From Henricia sp. BOLD:AAB3569 (taxonomy: Eukaryota > Echinodermata > Asteroidea > Spinulosida > Echinasteridae), in NCBI GenBank assembly GCA_037783545.1, contig JBBELK010000451.1, positions 1,178,001-1,242,000 on the forward strand: 64,000 bases of DNA, in the 5' to 3' direction. Position 1 is the first letter of the stretch; the number at the start of each line of letters is the position of its first letter. A program made the translations under genes and the position numbers. This document shows positions 55,139 to 64,000 of this stretch, piece after piece. The notes beneath the pieces were generated by a model that saw only the letters and a program-made list of their open reading frames with translations, searched no databases and was not told the DNA's origin.

Positions 55139-55935
55139 CTTAACGACGACAAAACTGAATTCTTCATCGCTGCATCCCCCCATGCCTTGAAGTCATTGCC
55201 TGATTTTTCTTTATCAGTCGGGCAATTTGACATTAAGCCATCATCATATGTCCGAAATCTTGGTGTCATATTTGATCCCACTATGTCTATGGGTAAACAT
55301 GTTACATCTGTCTGTAAATCTATTAATTTCCACCTTAGAAACCTTCGCCGCATCCGCAAATACATTGATCAAAACACATGTCACCATGCAGTCCGTTCTC
55401 TCATTACCACTCGCCTAGACTACTGCAATTCATTAATGTACGGCATCAGTCAAGGCGAAATAAACCGCTTACAGAAACTCCAAAACCAGGCTGTTAGACT
55501 GGTTTATTCTGTTGACCGATTTGCGGATGCTCGGATCCTAATGCACCAACTACACTGGCTACCCATCAGGCATCGCATCCTCTTCAAACTTCTAGTACTT
55601 GTCTTCAAGTCTCTACATAGTGCAGCACCTCCCTATCTGTCCGACCTGTTGTCTTCCTATAGACAGGCTAGGGAGGGACTCAGGTCCTCCTCTGACACAA
55701 CCCGTTTGCATGTACCTTACTGCTCCAAAACAATTGGCGAAAAGTCCTTCTCGTTTGCTGGCCCTAAGGAGTGGAATATGATTCCACAGAGCATACGAGA
55801 TTCTTCCACTGAAATTGCTTTCAGGAAATCACTTAAATCTCATTTGTTTAATCTTTAATTGTTTTGTTTTCCCCATGTTCAGCGCTTTGATCTTTTAGCT
55901 AAAAGCGCTATATAAATGCCTTTTATTATTATTAT
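55139..55935 (+). mobile_element. 5'-truncated LINE: reverse transcriptase C-terminus and 3' tail
   Basis: Open frame from about 55139 to the stop at 55858 (first ATG at 55187). It begins LNDDKTEFF and holds YVRNLGVIFDPTMSM, TRLDYCNSLMYGI, LQKLQNQAVRLV and HWLPIRHRILFKLLVLVFK, all typical of the region after the RT domain in CR1/L2/Jockey-like non-LTR elements. The 3' end has 'agcgctatataaatgcc' followed by (TTA)n. The endonuclease and RT core are missing, so it cannot move by itself. The remaining frame is intact, so insertion was rather recent. Confidence 0.9.
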
Positions 55936-55939
55936 TATT

Positions 55940-58200
55940 ATTTACAGAGAAATAACCACCCCTCCCAGAGATCACTTAAGATACGCCCAAACCCCTGCCC
56001 GGTCTAATCTTATTAGACAACGGTTTAAAACGGTTAATTTGTTGAAAAGGTGAGTTTGAAAATGAAGCATCTCCGGCTATACTTGAGCGGATTTGGTGCA
56101 ATTCCCAAGTGGCTTCTTGGATCGCCTGCCAAAAGCACAACAAACATGTGCCTTAACGCAAGTGCTGTTTGTATTGCACTCAGTATGCAATTTTCCTTTC
56201 TTCCAAACATGCACCGTGCCTATTCAACGCGCACGCAAAAAGGGTCTTTTTAGCTCCGTGCGTGCGCCAGAGTAAAGTCGTATTCACTGTTTTTCTCGTT
56301 TCCCCCTCACAAGTTATCCCCTTGTGAAGATCGTGGGTGCACTAGTAAGGAGGGGGTGGGGGGGGGGGGGGGGGGGGGGGGGGAAGGAGCAAGTGCCAAA
56401 ATCCCATTGAGAGGTATTCGCTATACTATCATGCTACGATGGATTTTGGCTCCAGGAGTCAAATTATAGATACGGCTTAAGACCGGCGTCTTATTTACCG
56501 TGGACAGAAGACGGGCAGCGAGCGAGCGTGGGAAACCACCACCGGGGAAGATTTGACCAGTCGCCGGTGCGAAAATGACCAGTGGCCACGCTCGAACGAC
56601 GGTGGATAACCTAAGCCAGATATTTTTTACTCAATAGAGCGTACAGACGGAATTATTTTGCAATTCGCAATTCGTAATTCTAGACGCCTAATTAGACATT
56701 TTGTTATAACTGCATGGATTATTAAGAGGGGAAACAGGCCAACCAAGCGCATGGCTGGATTTTACAAAATGAGCAGTTTTGTTAACGCGTCGACTGCCTG
56801 TGGATATTAAACGAAAATTGAAACACGCCCTACTTAAATGAACGCAGCTTGAATAATTTGCAAACAGCCATGTTTACAAACCTGTGAAGAGAAGACGATG
56901 AAGAAATGCTCAGTTTATAGACTGAGGTTAGAGAAAAAAAAAACTAAAAGCAAATTTCTCTGAAAGGAAACTGCGTCACGTCAAACCTTATTATCAAAGA
57001 GTTTGCGTGAATTTCGCCCTTTAATTAAACTGTAAAATTAAATCGATATTAAATTTGCTCCTCAAGAAAAATTCAGGGTAAGATAAAGTTCGCTCTCCCG
57101 GTCTCGCTTTACAAAAAGTCCGAGTCTTTTCACAAGAAGTCCGATTTCTTTCATAAAGTGCAAGGAAGCGGAAAACTTGGGGGAAAAAAATCAAGCCTAA
57201 CTGTATCAAGAAGAAACAGAACCGTCTCCGCGGTTGAAGGGAAATGTCCGCAGCAAGACTTCTCGAGTTGAGCCGTCTCTAAGCTTCGCTAAGACCCATT
57301 GTGTGGTGCGGTTTGCGTCCGCCCGTTCCATGGGTCCTCGAACCGCACTAATACGGCGTAATAACCCAACAGAGCGCCGCTCGCTAACAGCAACCATCAC
57401 TTTTATTATTGTACAAGGCGTCAGATGAACAACGGCCGCGATGGGTGCCTATCACCTATTTCATCCCATTTATTATTATTTTTCACCCTTGGAATATTTC
57501 TTGCCGTGGGGGCAATAACATCAAATCGTGACTTGTGACCGTGGGAATTGGTGTGAAAATGTAATCTACGCGGATGGGACCCATGCCTTGTATACATACA
57601 CGCAGCTCCTTTTAGGTATATCTAAACAAGCATAACGGTCCGTTACATCTCCGAATAGACAAAAATGCCCAAGCGATCAATGCCGTCGAAATAATCCCCT
57701 AAGGTCATGCAGGCTACGAGACATTGTCAGTGCCGACCGCGGCACTCATGAACTCGCGAAAGGTCTGAAACGAATGAAGGGACAAACAATGTCGAGATTT
57801 GGACGTTTAGTGGGCGGAGATGGTCCGTGATTTGTCCACGTTTCTCCGGTCAGACTGAGCGGGAGTAGGCAATAAGGCCTGGGGAGGTTTGCGCTGCCGT
57901 GCCCCGGCCAGACGTTGCCCCTAACTCGCTCAAGCCCCGGCCCGTAGACGCAACCTCTGCCGTGGGAACATCCCCCGGGCCTTACATCAAAGAGTCGGAA
58001 TTTTCTCCCATCCGTACACTCATACTATGGGAACACGCACGTCTTAAAGACCCTTTGGTCAATGCGGGCTGACAGATATGAAGTGATTTCTCCTCCAACT
58101 TTGTTTGAGATAAAAAACGTCGAATGGATTACAACTTTTTAATCCGACTAAAAATGCATAATCGATCTTACTATACCGACACGTGACAAATCGAGTGATT
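55940..58200. other. No gene recognised; contains a G homopolymer
   Basis: GC-rich islets at about 56.5 kb, 57.24-57.43 kb and 57.80-58.0 kb alternate with AT-rich DNA. ORFs are under 70 codons. These islets may be regulatory, but nothing in the sequence shows it directly. Confidence 0.35.
56358..56383 (+). repeat. Poly(G) run of 26
   Basis: Uninterrupted G run preceded by 'agggggt'. It is strongly quadruplex-prone, and its length is likely unstable or poorly sequenced. Confidence 0.9.
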
Positions 58201-58201
58201 T

Positions 58202-58353
58202 AGGGCGTGTTTGTTTCGGACGGATCCAGATTCAGATCTGCGCAGATCCAATTCACGTGACTTGAATTCTCGTTGAGAGCAGTTTTATTTGTTTCTGCGC
58301 GGTATTAAACTCGGGATCTGGATTCGGATCTGTCGTGAAACAAACACGCCCTT
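58202..58353. mobile_element. Palindromic element with agggcgtgtttgttt ends
   Basis: Ends 'agggcgtgtttgttt' and 'aaacaaacacgccct' are exact inverses. Inner 'ggatccagattcagatct' pairs with 'gatctggattcggatct'. Confidence 0.85.
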
Positions 58354-59454
58354 AGCTTCGGGTAGGATTCGTGCAAGTTTCAAGGACCTCGCAACAAGTT
58401 TCAATATCTTTTGGTTTATACTGAAAAGTTAGTCAAATTATGTCAATAAAATACAGGCCTAAAATCATGCATATTCATAAATTGAGTTATTGAATATGCA
58501 TATTGTGACGTCACGCAACCGCAACGAGAAAACTGTGACGTTGTCGTAATGGTGCAGATTTCATTACCCGTTTATCTCAGAGACGGTCAGATGTATAATT
58601 TTATGAACTTTTTGTTCAATTAACTTTTCGCACAAGTAATACATGGGATTTTAGGAATTGTTAAAGTGGACCTCGAATCGTTGGGGGAAAGTGCTTATTT
58701 TGACGTGGAGCCAAACTGGTACACACAAAAGAACCGGTCGCTGCACGTGCTTTAGTTCCTATACGTGGTCTCCGGAAGTCGATGTATCTCGCAGGGGTAC
58801 CGCGTAAACAAACTATTGTGAAAGCTATATTTTTTACTAATAAAAATATGGCCAATTAAGCTAAAACCTCAATTGAAAATTAAAATCAAATTTGAAATGA
58901 GCGTATCTTTGTACGACCCGGTATAATACAATTTTTTATTATTGGTATGGAGCTAATTTCCTTTTCAACCAGACTCGAAGTATCACGGCAATTCTCTCTT
59001 GTCAAAACATCTCATCGGTCATTGAGTCAGTCGAATCGACCGATAAGTCAACTCGTTTTTGTCATAAAAATCCCAAGTTATGAAAGCAAAGCTGACAAAG
59101 ACCAACGATTAAACACATCGCGGTACGGTTCGTTGGTCCGGTATACCTCGGCGATTTTACGCCTGGGTTGTCGCCCGTATGCCGTACTATTGGGGGTGAA
59201 CCGGCCACGGGACGATTGATTATAAGAGCCTTTTTAAATGTATGGCGGAACAAAAGCTTCGTGAGAGCGCATTTTTGTTTGGATAAAAAAAATTTTTTTT
59301 GTAAAAATGTATTTCATTACAAAAACCTGACTTACCTATAAATATATTACAGAGACAGAATTATAAAATAAATTTATTTTTTTAAATGAAAAGTGAAAAT
59401 GTCGTTATCTTGCACTTTATACCAAAATCAAATTAAGTGCGCACTCATGTTGTG

Positions 59455-59630
59455 TCCGACTAAAGTATGACGTAATTTGGCGGGGTAATTGGGTCTAAAC
59501 ATTCGCTGGTAATCTGTAATGTCCATTGCTAAAGCGTAGGGAAGCAGTACGGTAATAACTGGTTTTAGTGTGTATACCCTGTGACCTTGGCAACACACGA
59601 AGGGTGACGTTTTTACTTTAGTTCTCTATT
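59455..59630 (+). mobile_element. Family P copy 2, one arm
   Basis: attcgctggtaatctgtaat, 'gtccattgctaaagcg' and 'gaccttggcaacacac' match the left arm and loop of 33661-33930. The second arm is absent. Confidence 0.65.
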
Positions 59631-59645
59631 CCACGCATAGAGTTA

Positions 59646-59809
59646 TATATAGTAACTAGAGTGCGCACTCCCAATACATGATGTGCAGATATGGACGCCG
59701 CCATTTTGGCTTAACGCTATGGGTGCTCGGTGGGCAAAGCTGTGTTGCCCACTTTGCACTCATGGAGTTAAGCAAACATGGCGCCACCCACACTCTAGTT
59801 TACTATATG
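59646..59809. mobile_element. Short palindromic element
   Basis: 'tatatagtaactagagtg' pairs with 'cactctagtttactata', and 'gacgccgccattttggctta' with 'ttaagcaaacatggcgcc'. The small plus-strand ORFs over it are arm sequence. Confidence 0.75.
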
Positions 59810-60819
59810 CTCACACGAGATCTTTTTTCGTGTTTTTGTGCGCATCTCTCGCAAAGCATCATGGGTCAGATTTCGCAAAAGAAAAAAAGCCAGTGGCAGT
59901 CCAGCAATAGCCGTGTCTGATTTTTTGGGTGTGGCTTGAAACTATATACACGCAAGTCTATGGAAGACGATATAGGTAAGCATCCAATGAAATCGGATAC
60001 GACTATAGTGTTACGCGTGGTCGATTTGTTTGGTACAAAACGTCCTTACTTTTATCCGACATGCGCACTCGCAGTCCCAAATGGGTGTATTATACACTTA
60101 CCATTTCCCTTCGGCAAAACTGGCGTCTCCACAGACAACACAATGTGCCGGTGTTTACTCCTTAATGTGTATTTAATTGGTTTGCGGGTCTTGGGGAGTT
60201 TTTAATTTGAGTTACCCCTGCCCGAGGTTTTACACTAGCTCCGCTATTGAAAAGACATCGCGAAATTTCCTGTTTATTTTATCATATTTTCGATCAGATT
60301 TTGGCGATAAACTGGACACCAGTCGGCGTGTTTCGATTCACAATCAGTTTAAGAATTGCATGTTTTAATTACACGCTAAATCGGAAGATAAAAGAAAAGA
60401 CTGGTATAAAAAACAAAAAAGTTAAGTTAACACGAGTGAACAGATGGGGCGTGTGGGTTGAAACGCCGCTAAACACGGTTGGGCTATTTATACGGCACCA
60501 CTTAATCCGTGCTCGTGTAGATTTATATCCTGTCTACATGAAACCCTTAAGGGGGATATATTGCGCGTATTTTGCAAGATTTATCAAAACCATTGTTAAA
60601 TTAATGAACTCCACCCCTGGCATGAGCTTAGCATAGCACGGTGTATTTTGTTAATCGAAATACATATTCCTTTATCGAAATACATAACTTGCAAATATCA
60701 AAACAAAATAATTGCCGAATTATTATGAAATACTTCTTCCATAAATTTGTTTGGTATTTTTTTCATATACATTAAACACGGATTTGGGTAAATTTATATA
60801 TTGGAATCGATAGCTTATT

Positions 60820-61162
60820 CAATTCTAAGATATACTTCCCACTGACACTTCCGTCGCAAATGTTGCATTTCTGAGATAAATAAATGATAAAATTACTGCA
60901 TAAAGTAATGCACAAAATGACGTGGCGAGCGGTCTGTGCGTAAGCGCGACAACAGAGGGCGCTGCGCGCGCGTGTGAATGGTTATCTTGTGCACTAACTG
61001 AAGGCAGTTTTTGAAGAAGAAAACGTGATTTTTCTACAGAAAAGCAACATTTGCGACAAAAGTGCAAGTGGGAAGTATATCTTAAAATTACATTTTGTGT
61101 TGATTCCAGGAGGTAATTTCCTTAAAATCTTTGTTCAATGTATACGAAAAAAAAACCATTTG
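60820..61162. mobile_element. Palindromic element, family J copy 2
   Basis: Shares both arms with 27861-28236 (taagatatacttcccactga; gtgcaagtgggaagtatatc), but the interior GC block reads in the opposite direction (gcgcgacaacagagggcgct). An arm-to-arm flip is likely. Confidence 0.82.
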
Positions 61163-61169
61163 GTTTAAT

Positions 61170-62055
61170 TTAATTGATCACAACAATTCACAAATGTTGA
61201 CGCGTGTTCCAGCCAGTTCGGAACATAATTTTAGGCCAACGCACTAGCTGTGGCACAATATGCAAATTTGCATTATTCAGTCAAACCTGCTATTAAGGCC
61301 ACCTTGATAAAGGGGCCACCTGTTTATAGTGGCCAGTATTTTTACGGTCCCGAGGGTGGCGCATGGCTTGGCCACTATATAAGTTTCAGTGCATGGATAC
61401 CGGCGTTCAACAAAGTTGAAATCACTTTAATACATTGTATGATTTCATCTAAACTCAGGCTGCATGACATACGTTATTTGACTAAACAAGTCATTCACCC
61501 AGCATTTTCACAATGTTTATATCAATTTCCAAAAGCGCGCTATTGTATGAATTTATCTTAAGGGCTAATACGCACGGCCTTATCTACACTTCCGCACGCG
61601 AATAATTGATTAATTAATTCATAATAATTACTGGTCTTTCCAGCACTTTTCGCCCCAACTCTAAAGTACCGGCTTTTCTTTGTTTGCACCGGGGCTGTAG
61701 ACGGTAGTTAGGGGGTGGGGGAGGAGGGGGAGGGGGGAGCGTTGTGCCTGGGTCCCAATGACAGGCCTTACGTTCCGACAATAAATTTTGATTACATTAA
61801 TAATTGCTCATGATAAATTACTTTTATATGACCAAGGTTAAGTGAGCACACGTAATAGGGTGTACCCAATACACACTATAGAGTTCGCGTATCGTATTCA
61901 AACAGCTCGCGATGTGTTTCTGTCGTTTCTTTCTAAAAATAATTGTGACTAACAAATTCAGAAACAACAAAAAACGAACTTCAGTGTTACGACGGAATCG
62001 TAGAAGAGACCACGAACGATCACAAAATGAGTCATGAAATATATTTACACATCAA
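61170..62055. other. No gene recognised
   Basis: A 103-codon plus-strand ORF at 61250-61561 has no family resemblance. A G-rich tract lies at about 61710-61740. Confidence 0.35.
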
Positions 62056-62060
62056 AAACG

Positions 62061-62211
62061 TAATAGACCTTATGCACGGCGGCCATGATAGAGGGCAGTC
62101 ACATTGTCACAGTGCGTCATGCACGAGTAGGCACTTTGTGGGTCTATTGTCACATCATTTGAATATGAAAACCTGCCCTCTGTCATGGCCGCCATGCATA
62201 AGGTCTATTAA
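62061..62211. mobile_element. Palindromic element, family Q copy 2
   Basis: Ends taatagaccttatgcacggc and 'gccatgcataaggtctatta' are nearly perfect inverses. The interior matches 12984-13139 (cacattgtcacagtgcgtca). Confidence 0.88.
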
Positions 62212-62344
62212 ACTACGCACTAAAAACAAAATACATGAAAAAGGAAAAATGTATTGTATTACCCAAGAACAAATCGTTCACCGATGAACGGGGGGATCAG
62301 TCGCGAACGAAAAGCTCTGCAGAAGTCAAGTTCCAAAGATAAAG

Positions 62345-62575
62345 GTCAGCCATGCCGAGTCCAGTTCTGAGACGCTGTTGCCAACATCGTTGGCCAAAAC
62401 TCCGTGAAAACACGGACCATCACGGCAACAGCCGGCCCCAACCAGATCCCAGGAACCAGCTGCGGGGAAATCTTCCCCCTCTAACTGCCGAGCACCTCAG
62501 CGTAGCAGACATAGATCCTCTCAGGTCCACATGCAAAATGGAGAATGGCATTCCCGCTGGAAACTGTTGAAGTTG
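62345..62575 (-). mobile_element. LINE tail remnant (weak)
   Basis: 'atgccgagtccagttctgag' and 'tggccaaaactccgtg' resemble, in order and form, the block at 63208-63275, which belongs to a LINE 3' end. Too decayed to classify. Confidence 0.35.
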
Positions 62576-62733
62576 TATTACAATGTACTTAGAAGTTGAA
62601 AAGAGCCACTTCAAAAACCAAACATTTCTTAGCTGGGAAATTATAGATTGAAATTCCATAAATTCCAAAAGTTCCAGAGTTTACCAATCGCGAAATAATG
62701 AATATCCCAAAAAGCAGCTTGCCCCAAAAAGAC

Positions 62734-62862
62734 TTTAAAGGCAGAGGCTCATCAATGCGCGCGTGAGGCCCAGTTCGTGCCACGAAATACGCAGCTCCAT
62801 AGCAAAGGCAGGAAGCTGCGCATTTCGTGGCAGAAATTCGGCCTCACGCCTCTGCCTTTAAA
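62734..62862. mobile_element. Short palindromic element
   Basis: Ends 'tttaaaggcagaggct' and 'cctctgcctttaaa' pair. Inner 'gcgtgaggccc' and 'gtgccacgaaatacgcagct' pair with 'agctgcgcatttcgtggca' and 'cggcctcacgc'. Confidence 0.85.
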
Positions 62863-63139
62863 TATAGCCTAACACTCCTCGTCCCGAGTTCTAAAGAGCA
62901 TTTTAATTCAAATACAATGCACTTTCCACAGGAATCTACTTTTCAAAAAAGAGTAGAGGATCATAACACAATGCAGCGTTAACATTTATCTGCATACAAT
63001 AATTAGTCTCTGTAAACCTATATTAAACTGTTTCAATGAAATGACTGATCTAAAATCAAGTAAGTAACGTTCTGCGTGTTTTATTTGTTTTAACCGCACA
63101 AATCGCTAAGAATTTTGTTAAAACTTACAAATTCGAAAA

Positions 63140-63450
63140 TTAGTCATCATCATCATCACAGCAGCCTCAGCCGAGTTTTACGTCTATGTCTCCAGTCCTC
63201 GCGGTCAGCCATGCAAGAAGCCAGCTCTGAGGTGTTGGCTACGCCAATGTCCCTTTTGGGGTGTGAAGGTAGTCCGAGGACGGCCGCGACCCCTACGGCC
63301 GGGAGGGGGCTCCCAGAGAATCAGTTCACTTGCGGGAAGATTATTCTGCCTAAAGCAATGCTCAGCAAGATCTAGTCTCCGCCAGGCAATCTTATTAATC
63401 AGAAACACTGGAAATTGCGCCGACAGTACATACAAAAAAAAATCGCACAA
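63140..63450 (-). mobile_element. LINE 3' fragment encoding the RGRPRTT tail
   Basis: The minus frame reads IAWRRLDLAEHCFRQ, then LILWEPPPGRRGRGRPRTTF, the C-terminal signature of many non-LTR retrotransposon polyproteins (RLGWAGHVLR ... GRRSRGRPRTTW type). The frame breaks at both sides. It is a decayed, truncated copy ending in a (cat)n stretch at about 63140-63155. Confidence 0.7.
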
Positions 63451-63459
63451 TTATTTTAC

Positions 63460-64000
63460 ATTTAGCTTGGAGTACAAATACAAATATTTGAAGGACAACC
63501 TCCTAACGACATCAATTAGGTACTTTTTGAGCGAAACATCCGCTTTTTGAAAATCAAAATAAGCAACAAGATTCGAAAGAGCTATCTGCACACCCCAATT
63601 TTCCTCAACCCACACCACTTTTACAACCCATGAACCGTCGCAAATCGGTGATCAATCATGCTAATTGCTTTATATAAGTAAATATTTGTAGACATCCAAG
63701 ACTGACCCACTACGCACGATTTGGCACGGAGGACCCTTCATGTCTGGAGTGTTACTTGACCTTGGAGTTCGTGGGAGCACTTCACGAAGTCGCAGTGCGC
63801 ATGTCTGTTCCGTGTTCGTACTTCTATTGGTCAATCAGAGGCATAACATTTATTCTGGTTCCCGGACCAAAACATTTGATCTCTAGACTGATTTTAAGGT
63901 CCGGCAACCGCCAGTATACATGTTTGTCCGCCATATTGAAACAGGATGAATTTCTCCTTTTCCCCAAAGGTTCCCGAAGTTACCCGATTGCACGTCCGGA
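63460..64000. other. Right edge, nothing recognised
   Basis: No ORF of note. The segment 63690-63960 is moderately GC-rich and could be the edge of a neighbouring gene, but I see no start or splice evidence. Confidence 0.3.

Noticed and set aside
1-64000. CRISPR arrays, operons, prokaryotic promoters
   Set aside because: The window is eukaryotic. The tandem arrays have no unique spacers, and genes are split by introns.

Overview
The window looks like nuclear DNA of an invertebrate deuterostome, most probably an echinoderm such as a sea star. This is inferred from the neurogenin-type bHLH gene, small exons split by AT-rich introns, and a dense load of fold-back elements and tRNA-derived SINEs, including one ending in the GGGGCCAATTTCAT terminus. 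I cannot name the species. Nothing prokaryotic is present.

Two genes can be supported well, both on the minus strand. (1) Between about 28.7 kb and the left edge lies a gene of at least 18 coding exons. I joined these by splice sites and matching phases into one 893-codon reading frame. The protein has a C2-like N-terminal region, an acidic/proline linker, a canonical C2 domain, a proline-rich segment and a C-terminal coiled coil, the layout and size of CCDC33. Its last exon(s) probably lie in, or beyond, the left 2.7 kb. (2) At 36.3-37.1 kb is an intact single-exon neurogenin (288 codons) with a poly(A) signal, a close TATA box, and a possible distal TATA promoter and 5' leader exon at 39.7-39.98 kb.

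A third, weaker coding candidate is a GC-rich minus-strand exon at 43.9-44.36 kb that carries an RVxF-type (PP1-docking) motif. From 40 to 64 kb I found no other convincing gene. That part alternates GC-rich islands, which may be regulatory, with AT-rich DNA and mobile-element debris, including a 5'-truncated LINE at 55.1-55.9 kb and LINE tail remnants at 62.3-63.5 kb.

Much of the rest is mobile DNA: two multi-copy MITE families with terminal inverted repeats (here A, six copies, and B, about seven), at least seventeen palindromic elements, nested insertions, tRNA-like SINEs, a 33-bp minisatellite fused to a 9-bp microsatellite inside a CCDC33 intron, and a duplicated segment of about 650 bp. 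Four CCDC33-like exons have a fold-back element ending within about 30 nt of their splice donor.
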